Origin: Lysobacterales bacterium
GTDB lineage: Bacteria; Pseudomonadota; Gammaproteobacteria; Xanthomonadales; Rhodanobacteraceae
Length of the DNA stretch: 64,000 nucleotides
Assembly (NCBI GenBank): GCA_016707485.1
Contig: JADJHN010000003.1
Coordinates: 372,001-436,000, forward strand
Reading direction: 5' to 3'
Shown here: one piece after another, positions 43,643 through 52,618 of the stretch
Numbering within the stretch: position 1 is the stretch's first letter
Layout of the letters: each line of letters opens with the position of its first letter
Notes under the pieces: generated by a model
Database searches by the model: none
What the model was told of the DNA's origin: nothing
Seen by the model: the letters and a program-made list of their open reading frames with translations, nothing else
Made by a program: the position numbers and the translations under genes

Positions 43643-46600
43643 CGCGTGTTGCGCGCGATCAGTTGCGCGATCAGTGAACGCAAGGCCAGTGGCTTCAGCG
43701 GTTTGTGCAGGAGCTGGCAACCGGCCGCGGCAACGGCGTCGGCGACCGCCTTGCCATGATCGGCGGTGATGATGACGCATGGAATCGACAGCGCCGCCTG
43801 ACCCAACGCGGCGCGCAGCTCAAGCCCGCTGACATGGTCATCGAGGTGATAGTCGAGCAGCAGCAGATCGGCACCATGCGCGGCAAACAATTGGCGAGCC
43901 AGCTCCGGCGCCTGCGCCGCATGCACCTCGGCCTTCCAGCCGGCAAGCAGGTCCTGCATGGCCCTGAGCACGGCGGGATCGTTGTCGACGACGAGCACGC
44001 GCAAGCGCGGCAGTGGCGGTTCCGCTGCTTTGGCCTCCGGCGGTGGCAGATCCATTGGCGTCGCCATCGGCACCTCGACTGCGAAGACCGAGCCGCGGCC
44101 GAGCCGCGAATCCAGGCGCAGGCGATGATCGAGCAGGCGCGCAATGCGCTCGGCAATCGCCAGACCCAGCCCCAACCCTTCGCCGGAATGCCCGAGACGG
44201 CGGAACTCCTCGAAGATCAATTCCTTGTCGCCTTCGGCAATGCCCGGACCGGTATCCCAGACCTCGATCGAGAGATGCCGGCCGCGACGGCGGCAGCCCA
44301 GCAGGATTCGTCCCGAGCGCGTGTGCCGCACGGCATTGGCGAGGAAATTCTGCACGACCCGGCGCAACAATTGCGGATCGCTGCGCAGCCACGCCCGTGA
44401 AGGGACCCAATCCAGTTGCAGGCCGCGCTCTCCTGCCAGCACGTTGAACTCCGCAGCCAGGCTGCGCAGCCATTCATCGATCGCGAAGACCTCGAACCTG
44501 GCCCGCGTGCGCCCGCCATCCAGACGTGAAATATCGAGCAGGCCGGCGAGCAGGCTTTCCGCCGAAGTCAGCGCGCCATCGATATTCGTGATCGACTCGC
44601 GGTACTCGGCATGAGCGAGGCGCTGCGCAAGCGCATGCGTGAACAGGTGCGCCGCGTTCAGCGGCTGGGCAAGATCGTGGCTGATCGCCGCGAGGAAGCG
44701 GGATTTCGCCTGGTTGGCCTTTTCCGCCTCCTGGCGGGCGAGGTCCAGCTCCGAGGTGCGGTCTATGACGCGTTGCTCCAGGGTCTCGGCGACAACCTTC
44801 AGCTCGGCTTCGTTGCGGCGAAATTCCGTGACATCGGTGAAGGTCGCGACAAAGCCGCCTCCCGGCATCGGGTTGCCGCGGATCTCGACCACGCGCTCAC
44901 CCTTGGCCCCGGGGAAGCGGCGCTCTGCGACGTAAGGCGTGCCGGCACGCATGTGCTCGATGCGCTTGCGCACCTCATCGTCGACGCGCTGACCGTCCGC
45001 GCCAAGTCCACGGGCGAGATTCCAGCGCACCAGATCGGCCACCGACACGCCGACCCTCAGCAGCTCTGGCGGATAACCGAACAACCCGGCATAGGTTCGA
45101 TTCCAGGCGACCAGGCCGAGGTCGCGGTCGACCACGCTGATGCCCTGGCTCATGTTCTCGAGTGCCGCTTCGAGGACACGTTGATTGAAACGCAGATCCT
45201 GCGAGGTCTCGCCGACAATGTCTGCAACCGCCTCCAGTTCGTCCGTTTGCTCGCGGCGGGCGACGGTCAGCAGCAGGCGTGCCGACGACGCGCCGATCAC
45301 CGCTGCCAGCTCATGTTCGATGGCAGCGACCAGCGCTTCCGAGGCCGAGGCAGCGGGATCTGCACCGACGAACAACATCTGCACCTGCTCTGCGGGCAGG
45401 AAGCGTGAGGACAGTGCGCGCAGGTCGGCAACGCCGACACGGCCACGCATGCCCGCCAAGGCCGGCCTGGCAAAGCGCGAGCCGGCCACCAGCACGAGCA
45501 CGCCGATGTTGGCGGCCAGACTCGCCACCACTGCCCGCGCCAGGCGGCTCCAGTCGCCAAGCCCGAACAAGTGGTCCGGTGCCAGCCATTGCTTGCCGAA
45601 GGGTCCGCTCTCGATCCACGGCATGGATTGGCCGGCCAGCAGGGGCAGCATCAACACATAGACCCAGATCAGGCTGCCGACGAAGAGTCCGGCACTCACC
45701 GCGCGCGCACCGGTCTGCGGTCGGTACACTGCGACCAGCACGCCCGGCGCAATTGCCGACAAGGCCGAAAACGACACCGCGCCAATATCGGCCAGGGCCG
45801 CATTGGCGACCAGCACGCGACTGTAGACCCACGCCAGCAACACCACGACGAGGATGATCAGGCGCCGCTGCATGAGCACCTCGGACCGCAGGTCGCCGCC
45901 ATCGCTGGCACGACCCCAACCCGCGCGCACGCGCAGCGGCGCGATCCAGTGGTTGCCGATCATCAGGCTCAGGGCCAGCGTCGCCACGACCACCATGCTG
46001 GTAGCCGCACTCAGTCCACCGAGAAATGCCATCAGGGCGAGTGCGCCATGACCCTGCGCCAGCGGCAAGGCCAGCACGTACAGGTCAGAGGGCACGCCCA
46101 TCGGCCCGAGCAACGCTTCACCGGCATGCGCGAGCGGCAACAGCGGCAACGCGATCAACAACATGTACAAGGGGAAAACCCAACGTGCCGTACGCACATG
46201 TTGCGCATCCCGGCATTCGACGACGCCGGCGTGGAATTGATGCGGCAAGGTGAATACCGCCAGTGCACCGAGCAGGATCAGCGGCGGGAAACCCGACGTC
46301 CCGCCCGGCTCGGCGACCACTTCGGCCGTCGCTGCCGGAACTTCCAGGCCGAACCAGACCAGCGCACCCAAGGCCAGCATCGCCACCAGCTTGAACACCG
46401 ATTCGAACGCCATGGCCAGCACGAGACCACGATTGTGTGCGTTGGCGCTGGCCCGGCGGGCACCGAACAACATGGCGAACAAGGCCATCGCCAAGGCCAC
46501 CCACAGCGCGCTGTCCTGCCAGGCGGGTGCGGCAAGGTCATGGCGACGCGCAAGCATGCCGTAACTCATCGCCACCGATTTCAACTGCAGGGCAACGTAG

Positions 46601-46983
46601 GGAATGATGCCGATGATGGCGACCGCCGTGACCAGCGCAGCCAGCAACGGGCTGCGATCGAGGCGAATGGCGATCAGGTCGGCCAGCGAACTGCTGTTGT
46701 GCGCACGCGCAATGGTCACCAGGCGCATGAGCAGGCCAATGCCGAAGACGTACAGCAGAATCGTGCCGACAAAGGTCGGTGGCAGCCACCAGCCCGAACG
46801 CAAGGCCTGGGTGACCGTTCCGTAGAAGGTCCACGAGGTGCAATAGACGGCCAGCGAGAGTGCGTAGATGTACGACCAGTGCCTGGCGAAAATCCGCGGG
46901 CGGCGATCGCCCAGCACGGCGACGCCAAACAACACGCCAAGCCAGAGCACGCCAGCGGCGAGAATGCTCAGGTCAGGCAGCAT
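43639..46983 (-). CDS. Hybrid sensor kinase with solute:sodium symporter domain (CrbS-like)
   Basis: An 1114-residue inner membrane sensor. Residues 1 to about 500 form 12-13 membrane segments related to the SSS symporter family (WSYIYALSLAVYCTSWTFYG, VECRDAQHVRTARWVFPLY). A PAS domain follows at about 585-705 (AALENMSQGISVVDRDLGLV). The HisKA domain has His769 in FLAAISHDLAQPLNA, the ATPase domain has NFLANAVRHT, DTGPGIAEGD and GLGLGLAIAER, and a receiver domain has the phospho-Asp at about 1044 in LLLLDYHLDD. This order matches CrbS/MxtR-type kinases, which control acetate and short-chain acid use. No LuxR-type partner regulator is nearby. Confidence 0.88.
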   Translation of the reverse strand: MLPDLSILAAGVLWLGVLFGVAVLGDRRPRIFARHWSYIYALSLAVYCTSWTFYGTVTQALRSGWWLPPTFVGTILLYVFGIGLLMRLVTIARAHNSSSLADLIAIRLDRSPLLAALVTAVAIIGIIPYVALQLKSVAMSYGMLARRHDLAAPAWQDSALWVALAMALFAMLFGARRASANAHNRGLVLAMAFESVFKLVAMLALGALVWFGLEVPAATAEVVAEPGGTSGFPPLILLGALAVFTLPHQFHAGVVECRDAQHVRTARWVFPLYMLLIALPLLPLAHAGEALLGPMGVPSDLYVLALPLAQGHGALALMAFLGGLSAATSMVVVATLALSLMIGNHWIAPLRVRAGWGRASDGGDLRSEVLMQRRLIILVVVLLAWVYSRVLVANAALADIGAVSFSALSAIAPGVLVAVYRPQTGARAVSAGLFVGSLIWVYVLMLPLLAGQSMPWIESGPFGKQWLAPDHLFGLGDWSRLARAVVASLAANIGVLVLVAGSRFARPALAGMRGRVGVADLRALSSRFLPAEQVQMLFVGADPAASASEALVAAIEHELAAVIGASSARLLLTVARREQTDELEAVADIVGETSQDLRFNQRVLEAALENMSQGISVVDRDLGLVAWNRTYAGLFGYPPELLRVGVSVADLVRWNLARGLGADGQRVDDEVRKRIEHMRAGTPYVAERRFPGAKGERVVEIRGNPMPGGGFVATFTDVTEFRRNEAELKVVAETLEQRVIDRTSELDLARQEAEKANQAKSRFLAAISHDLAQPLNAAHLFTHALAQRLAHAEYRESITNIDGALTSAESLLAGLLDISRLDGGRTRARFEVFAIDEWLRSLAAEFNVLAGERGLQLDWVPSRAWLRSDPQLLRRVVQNFLANAVRHTRSGRILLGCRRRGRHLSIEVWDTGPGIAEGDKELIFEEFRRLGHSGEGLGLGLAIAERIARLLDHRLRLDSRLGRGSVFAVEVPMATPMDLPPPEAKAAEPPLPRLRVLVVDNDPAVLRAMQDLLAGWKAEVHAAQAPELARQLFAAHGADLLLLDYHLDDHVSGLELRAALGQAALSIPCVIITADHGKAVADAVAAAGCQLLHKPLKPLALRSLIAQLIARNTR

Positions 46984-47070
46984 GTGTGGATTTCTTCACG
47001 CGGCACCATGCCGGAAGCTGCGACGCCAGCCCGGGTTCGCGCCGGAAGCCGCTTTCAGAGCCCGATGCAC

Positions 47071-47119
47071 ATCCCGGCCGGGATGCACACGCGGCGTGGA
47101 GCGGAGCGACCGCATCCAC
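47071..47119. repeat. Palindromic REP-like intergenic elements
   Basis: A perfect 14-base palindrome (ATCCCGGCCGGGAT, 47071-47084) is followed at 47096-47119 by an imperfect hairpin, GTGGAGCGG paired with CCGC-A-TCCAC. Both lie in the 282-base gap between the hybrid kinase start and the end of the depolymerase gene. GTGG-headed hairpins of this kind are typical of REP sequences. Copy number elsewhere is unknown. Confidence 0.42.
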
Positions 47120-47265
47120 CTGATTCGACAGCTGCGGCGGGATCGTCTTGGGCCGATCATGCCGGGCTCCCGAATGGTGCCTGAGCACCCTGCGCTGAAA
47201 GCGACTACTGACGCGAATTTCAATGGACGAGGCTGCACACCGCTTCGTCGCAAATCCCGGTTGTC

Positions 47266-48357
47266 CTATTCCAGTGGTGCGCCGAGAGCAGCAGCGGCGT
47301 TGGCCATCCAGCGCAATTGCACGCCCTGGCGCGTATCGTAATCCGACCCGGAATAACCCCACCAGTCCCAACATGCCTTTGGATTCAATGGCGCGTAGCT
47401 TGCGCGGGTCTGAGGATATAGCACGACCAGGTGCCGGGCATCTGCCCAGCGGTTGTAGCCGGCATCGCGGGCGAATGCTTCGCCGACGGCATCGGCATTC
47501 TGCTGGCAGCCATGCAGGGCGATATGCAGGCCGCAGGTTTCGCCGGCCGCACAGGATTTCGGCACATAGACAAAGCCGATGTCGGCCAGCATCGCGTCCT
47601 TTCCATCCGGCAGATAGGCCTTTTGATCGAAGCGGCGCAGCTCGCCCGCAGCAGTTGTCGGCGTAGCCGGTTTGTCAGCATAGAGGGCGGCCAGCAGTTC
47701 GCCGGCACCGTCGAACCCGCACTTGCCGATATACGGCGCTTCGCTGTCCGTGCAGGCGGTGCCGGTGGCTTCGGTCGGGAAGGTATGTGCCATCTCGCGC
47801 GCGTTGTCTTCGACGACCTGCGCGACACCGAGCTTGCGATAGAACTCCGCCGCAGCCGCGCTGATTGCCGTGCCCACCGTCGCATCGAGCGTGCCGTGCA
47901 TGACAAACACCCTGTCGTCGGCCACGCCTTCAAGCGGCGCAAGCGCACCACTGCCAGCCCGCGATCTTGCATTCTCGACCAAGGCATCGACATCAGGCGG
48001 GTTTTCCCCTGCCGGATTGAGGCAGCGCGACAGCGCGGTTTCAAGGTTGCCTTGCGCACAGGCGTACGGCCCCCCGGCGATCATGGCGACCCCGGCGACA
48101 TGGCTGGAGAAGGCCATGTGAACCTGGGTCGCCATGTACGCACCGGACGACAGCCCCGAAACCGTCGTCCGCGTTGCATCCAGGTTGAGCTTGGGCAGCG
48201 GCATTCCCGCACCTGCAGGCTTGCTGCCGCACGCGCCCAGCCCCATCCCGAACAGGCAAGCCAGGGACGTGGCGAGTACCAGCCTGGCCGGCAAGGACAC
48301 GCGCCCCCGGCCCGATGCCTTCTTCGTCACGGCGCACAAGCGAGTCGGGTCCGTCAT
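47266..48357 (-). CDS. Extracellular short-chain-length PHA depolymerase-type lipoprotein
   Basis: Probable alpha/beta hydrolase that cleaves polyhydroxyalkanoate or 3-hydroxybutyrate oligomers outside the cell, 363 residues. An unusually long N-terminal leader ends in a lipobox (GLGAC, Cys43), suggesting a surface lipoprotein. The nucleophile is Ser70 in TTVSGLSSGAYMA, the acid is probably the Asp of VMHGTLDATVG, and HIALHGCQQNADAVG is the oxyanion and histidine region of type 2 PHA depolymerases. The start overlaps the TonB receptor stop by one base (TGATG), so the two are coupled. An esterase or feruloyl esterase of the same fold is the main alternative. Confidence 0.8.
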   Translation of the reverse strand: MTDPTRLCAVTKKASGRGRVSLPARLVLATSLACLFGMGLGACGSKPAGAGMPLPKLNLDATRTTVSGLSSGAYMATQVHMAFSSHVAGVAMIAGGPYACAQGNLETALSRCLNPAGENPPDVDALVENARSRAGSGALAPLEGVADDRVFVMHGTLDATVGTAISAAAAEFYRKLGVAQVVEDNAREMAHTFPTEATGTACTDSEAPYIGKCGFDGAGELLAALYADKPATPTTAAGELRRFDQKAYLPDGKDAMLADIGFVYVPKSCAAGETCGLHIALHGCQQNADAVGEAFARDAGYNRWADARHLVVLYPQTRASYAPLNPKACWDWWGYSGSDYDTRQGVQLRWMANAAAALGAPLE

Positions 48358-50594
48358 CAGAAGTTGTACCGCGCGGTCAGATAGTAATTGCGTGGCATGG
48401 CGTAATAGGCGGTCTGGATATTGCCGACGCTGCTGAATTCCTGGGCGTCGGTCTTGTACAGCTTGTCGGTCAGGTTACGCACGCCGGCACGCACCTGCCA
48501 CTTGTAATCGGCCGAATCCCAGATTCCGAACAGGCCGACGGTGGTGAAGGCGTCCTGGGTGAGCACATCGCGGTTGTCGACGCTGAGCCAGCTCTTGGCG
48601 CGATAGGAAACATCGCCGCCGAAGGTCAGGCTGCCGGCATCGCCAAGTCCGAAGATATGGCTGGCGGCGATGCGCGAGGTCCACTTTGGTGAAAATGGCA
48701 CATGGTCATGCAGGCCGGCCAGCGCCGGGACCGTGGCCACGCGCGGATCGTTGAACTCGCCATAGCGCGCATCCAGCCAGCCGACCTGCGCCGACAGGCG
48801 GGTGCCTTCGCCAACCATGGCGACGCCTTCGAACTCGATCCCATCGACCTTGACCTTGGCCGCATTGAGCACGGGGAAGCTGCCCACGACCTCGCCGCTG
48901 ACACGGGCCTGGAAATCATCGTAGTTGCTGTGGAAGGCTGTGATGTTGCCGAGCAGGCGGCCGTCGTCCGAGCTCATCTTCAGGCCCATTTCATAGGTCC
49001 ATACGGTCTCCGGATCGAATTCCGGGCGGGTCGCTTCGGCCACCGCATTGGCACGACCATTGAAGCCGCCGGACTTGAAGCCCTTGTTCGCCGAGACATA
49101 ACCCATCACCCGATCCGAGAACGCCTTCTGCAGGCTCAGTGATGGCGTGACCGCGGTCCACGACTTGCTTGCGTCGAAAGCCACGGTTCCATTCAGGGCG
49201 GCAAACGCCGGGCCCCAGAACGTGCTGGTGGTGCGGTCGTAATCCTTGGTCTCGCGCGTATAGCGCACGCCGGCACCGAGCGTCCACGACGGTGCGAATT
49301 CCCAGTTGAGCTGGCCATAGGCCGCCGTGCTGCGCGTGGTCAGGTCGTCGCCGATCGTGCGCAGGAAGGTGATGGGCGAACCGGCCAGGGCATACAGGTC
49401 ATCGGCGTAGGCCTCCTGGTTGGAAGGCACATGCTCGCGCAGGAAATACAGGCCGTAGGTGGCGTGCAGGTTGCTGCCGTTGTCGTACTGCGCCTGCAGC
49501 TCCTGGCTGAACTGATCCTGGTGGAAGCCGACGAAGACATCACCCAGTTCGAATTCGGAAGCATCGATGTCGATGAAGGACTTGCTGTCGAGTTCGCGGT
49601 ACGCAGTGATGCTTTTCAGCGACCACGCATCCGACAGCGACCAGGTCAGCGCGGCCGAACCACCCTTGTGGATCAACTTCTGACCCTTGTCCGGTCCGAG
49701 CGAGGTGCGCGTGCGATAGTCGTAATCCTCCGACGGCGAGGGATGCAGCACGATCGCGCCCAGCGCGACGTCGGTCTGGATCAAGGGCGCTTCCGGATTA
49801 CCCAGGGTGAGGGCGTTGTCCTGGTGAGTGTAGTCGAGCGAGAACGCCGCCTTGAAGCTGTCGTTCGGGTTGCCGACCAGCTTCAGGCGAATGGCCTGGG
49901 TGTTGTCGTCGTTGTAATGCCGGCGCGTTTCCGGATCCTTCACGTAGCCATCATTGCCACTGCTGACGATCGCCGCACTGAGTCCCCAGGTGTCGCTGAG
50001 CGGCGTTGCCGCATAGGCCTTGGCCTCAAGCAGACCGAAGCTGCCGGCGCTGATTTCGACACTGCCGGCAGTTTCCTGGCCGGGATCCCTGGTCACCACC
50101 TTGATCGCGCCACCGGTCGAGTTCTTGCCGTACAGGGTGCCCTGCGGACCGCGCAACACTTCGATGTGGTCGACGTCATAGAGCTTGAACAAGGCTCCCT
50201 GGATGCGCGAGTAGTAGACGTCGTCGACGTACATGCCGACACCTGGATCAAACGTCTGCAACGCATCCGGCTGGCCGATGCCGCGAATGAACACGTTGAC
50301 CGACGATGCCGAGCCGCGCCCTTGCACGATGTTCATGTTGGGCACACTGCCTTGCAGGCTGTCGATGTTGTTGGCCTGCATCTCGACCAGATCGGCATCG
50401 CTGAATGCGCTGACGGCAACGGGCACTTCCTGCAGGGTTTCCTCGCGCCGGCGCGCGGTGACCACGATTTCGTCGAGGCGTGCAGTCTCCTTTTCGGAAG
50501 GATTGGCAGGCTCCGGCGTGCCTTGCTGGGCCTGCGCCATTGCCGACATGCCGACGAGCAAGCCGATGGCAAGACTCAAATGCGTACGTTTCAT
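48357..50594 (-). CDS. TonB-dependent receptor
   Basis: Outer membrane active transporter of 745 residues with a signal peptide cleaved near AQAQ. The N-terminal TonB box region is LDEIVVTARRREETLQEVPV. The plug domain has VNVFIRGIGQPD and IEVLRGPQGTLYGKNSTGGA, and the barrel ends in the expected aromatic YYLTARYNF. It belongs to the broad CirA/FecA-type group found in Xanthomonadales and sphingomonads for organic substrates. It is coupled to the depolymerase lipoprotein gene downstream and divergent from a GntP-type permease, suggesting that the ligand is an oligomer related to hydroxyalkanoates rather than a siderophore. Confidence 0.9.
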   Translation of the reverse strand: MKRTHLSLAIGLLVGMSAMAQAQQGTPEPANPSEKETARLDEIVVTARRREETLQEVPVAVSAFSDADLVEMQANNIDSLQGSVPNMNIVQGRGSASSVNVFIRGIGQPDALQTFDPGVGMYVDDVYYSRIQGALFKLYDVDHIEVLRGPQGTLYGKNSTGGAIKVVTRDPGQETAGSVEISAGSFGLLEAKAYAATPLSDTWGLSAAIVSSGNDGYVKDPETRRHYNDDNTQAIRLKLVGNPNDSFKAAFSLDYTHQDNALTLGNPEAPLIQTDVALGAIVLHPSPSEDYDYRTRTSLGPDKGQKLIHKGGSAALTWSLSDAWSLKSITAYRELDSKSFIDIDASEFELGDVFVGFHQDQFSQELQAQYDNGSNLHATYGLYFLREHVPSNQEAYADDLYALAGSPITFLRTIGDDLTTRSTAAYGQLNWEFAPSWTLGAGVRYTRETKDYDRTTSTFWGPAFAALNGTVAFDASKSWTAVTPSLSLQKAFSDRVMGYVSANKGFKSGGFNGRANAVAEATRPEFDPETVWTYEMGLKMSSDDGRLLGNITAFHSNYDDFQARVSGEVVGSFPVLNAAKVKVDGIEFEGVAMVGEGTRLSAQVGWLDARYGEFNDPRVATVPALAGLHDHVPFSPKWTSRIAASHIFGLGDAGSLTFGGDVSYRAKSWLSVDNRDVLTQDAFTTVGLFGIWDSADYKWQVRAGVRNLTDKLYKTDAQEFSSVGNIQTAYYAMPRNYYLTARYNF

Positions 50595-50681
50595 CGTGTT
50601 TCCCTTTCTTGTGATGAGGCAGTCGGGGCCGACCGCGGGCAGAATGGCCGCAGACTAGCGGCATCGGCAAAGGGTCGACAC

Positions 50682-50697
50682 CTGTACCTTGGTACAG
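50682..50697. promoter_or_regulatory. Inverted repeat, candidate operator
   Basis: CTGTACC-TT-GGTACAG, a perfect 7-bp inverted repeat with a 2-base spacer, lies 88 bases before the TonB receptor start and 73 bases before the divergent permease start. The size and place fit a dimeric repressor or activator site serving both promoters. No regulator gene is adjacent. Confidence 0.5.
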
Positions 50698-50769
50698 TGG
50701 GCTGGCCGAGCGCAGCTGCCGATACTGCGCAACCGCAGCGTGTTGCGCATTGCCGCCCGGAGTCCATGG

Positions 50770-52167
50770 ATGTCCCTGCTGATCGTGCTGGCCGCGCTGG
50801 CATTCCTGATGTTCGTCGCCTATCGCGGCTACAGCGTGATCCTGTTTGCGCCGATCGCCGCGCTCGGTGCCGTGCTGCTGACCGATCCTGCGCTGGTTGC
50901 GCCGATGTTCACCGGCCTGTTCATGGACAAGATGGTCGGCTTCCTCAAGCTGTACTTTCCGGTGTTCCTGCTTGGCGCGGTATTCGGCAAGCTGATCGAG
51001 ATTTCCGGATTTTCCAAATCGATTGTCGCCGCGACCATCCGCGTGGTCGGCGCACAACGCGCCATGCTTTCGATCGTGCTGGTGTGCGCCCTGCTGACCT
51101 ATGGCGGCGTCTCGTTGTTCGTGGTGGTGTTTGCCGTCTATCCGTTTGCCGCCGAGCTGTTTCGCCAGAGCGACATTCCCAAGCGCCTGATCCCCGGCAC
51201 GATCGCGCTCGGTGCGTTCACCTTCACCATGGACGCCCTGCCCGGCACGCCGCAGATCCAGAACATCATCCCGGCGCCATTCTTCGGCACGACCAGTTGG
51301 GCAGCCCCGGTGCTCGGCACGCTCGGCGGGATCTTCATCCTCATCGTCGGCATGATCTATCTTGAATCGCGGCGCCGTCGTGCAGCGCGAAATGGCGAGG
51401 GTTATGGCGACAACCTGCTCAACGAGCCGGTTGCGTTCGCCGGTGAAAAACTTGCCCACCCGTTGATCGCGATCCTGCCGCTGCTGCTGGTCGGCGTCGC
51501 CAACTTTCTGCTCACGCGCTGGATTCCCGGGTTCTACGGCGAAACCCAATCGTTTGTTCCCTCGGTGATCGGGTCACCGGCACCGATCGTGCAGGAAGTC
51601 TCGAAGATCGCCGCAATCTGGGCCGTGCAAGGTGCCTTGCTGATCGGCATCGTCTGCGTGTTCGTCTTTGCCTGGCGCAATGTCATGGCAAGCTTTGCCG
51701 AGGGCAGCAAGAATGCGATCAGTGGCTCCCTGCTGGCTTCGATGAACACCGCTTCCGAATATGGATTCGGTGCGGTGATCGCGGCCTTGCCCGGATTTCT
51801 CGCTGTCGCCACGGCACTGAAAGCGATTCCGAACCCCTTGGTCAATGAAGCGGTTTCCGTCACCGCCCTGGCGGGCATCACCGGCTCGGCATCGGGCGGC
51901 ATGAGCATCGCCCTGGCAGCGATGGCCGACAGCTTCATTGCAAATGCCAATGCCGCCGGCATTCCGATGGAAGTCCTGCACCGCGTCGCCTCGATGGCAT
52001 CCGGTGGCATGGACACGCTGCCGCACAATGGCGCTGTAATCACCTTGCTTGCGGTCACCGGCCTCAGCCATCGCCAGAGCTACAAGGACATTTTCGCCAT
52101 CACCCTGATCAAGACCACCTCGGTCTTCGTCATCATCGGCCTGTTCTATCTGACCGGCTGGGTTTGA
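50770..52167 (+). CDS. GntP-family permease, probable hydroxybutyrate/organic acid transporter
   Basis: A 465-residue inner membrane transporter with about twelve segments, starting at the ATG with GGAG upstream. GntP-family features are YRGYSVILFAPIAALGAVLL, VLVCALLTYGGVSLFVVVFA, ALGAFTFTMDALPGTPQIQN and GITGSASGGMSIALAAMADS. This branch resembles D-beta-hydroxybutyrate permeases more than gluconate permeases (judged from memory of family sequences). Divergence from the depolymerase and TonB receptor operon, with a shared palindrome, supports import of the released hydroxy acid. Confidence 0.82.
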   Translation: MSLLIVLAALAFLMFVAYRGYSVILFAPIAALGAVLLTDPALVAPMFTGLFMDKMVGFLKLYFPVFLLGAVFGKLIEISGFSKSIVAATIRVVGAQRAMLSIVLVCALLTYGGVSLFVVVFAVYPFAAELFRQSDIPKRLIPGTIALGAFTFTMDALPGTPQIQNIIPAPFFGTTSWAAPVLGTLGGIFILIVGMIYLESRRRRAARNGEGYGDNLLNEPVAFAGEKLAHPLIAILPLLLVGVANFLLTRWIPGFYGETQSFVPSVIGSPAPIVQEVSKIAAIWAVQGALLIGIVCVFVFAWRNVMASFAEGSKNAISGSLLASMNTASEYGFGAVIAALPGFLAVATALKAIPNPLVNEAVSVTALAGITGSASGGMSIALAAMADSFIANANAAGIPMEVLHRVASMASGGMDTLPHNGAVITLLAVTGLSHRQSYKDIFAITLIKTTSVFVIIGLFYLTGWV

Positions 52168-52618
52168 GCCGAAGCCATCGCCCAGGCACCCATTGCCGGC
52201 GCGCAGGATCACCGCGTATTCATGAACGGACGGCCCGGCGATCGCGCGACGCCGCAGTCGATCACGCCTTGCGTTGATTTCCACCAGGGCCGCGCCCGCC
52301 GCCTTCGACGATGACGTGCGGTGCATGGCCCAATCCAGCGCGTGGCCATCGCCGACAACTGCTCGGCAACTGCTCCTGCGTTGCTCTCGGCCCTTGTTCC
52401 CGACAGGGCTCTACCGCCTCCATCCTTGGAGGCGTACCTCCTGCATCCGTGCAGTCGTCCTGCGTTGTCGGCATACAGGCCATCCATGGCCATAAAAAAG
52501 GGTATCCGGATCGAGCTGTGGGATTGCTCGTCATACAGTATGCTGATCTAGCTTTCTATTTCGGATTCTAGTGTTGGCTCAGTCAGTGAATGTGTTGGAG
52601 TAAATCTCGGACTTCACT
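52168..52618. other. 451-base region without a gene, left flank of the insertion sequence remnant
   Basis: No convincing reading frame is present; several short frames exist but none has a start site or protein-like composition. The last 120 bases are more AT-rich, as is the transposase remnant that follows. The left end of the insertion sequence should lie here, but I could not pair inverted repeats. Confidence 0.45.

Noticed and set aside
45571..47184. 537-codon frame opposite the symporter kinase
   Set aside because: Very rich in Gln, His and Arg, the typical translation of an antisense hydrophobic protein.
52209..52493. Short minus-strand frames in the 52.2-52.5 kb gap
   Set aside because: No start signal, no similarity that I recognise and Arg-rich low-complexity ends.
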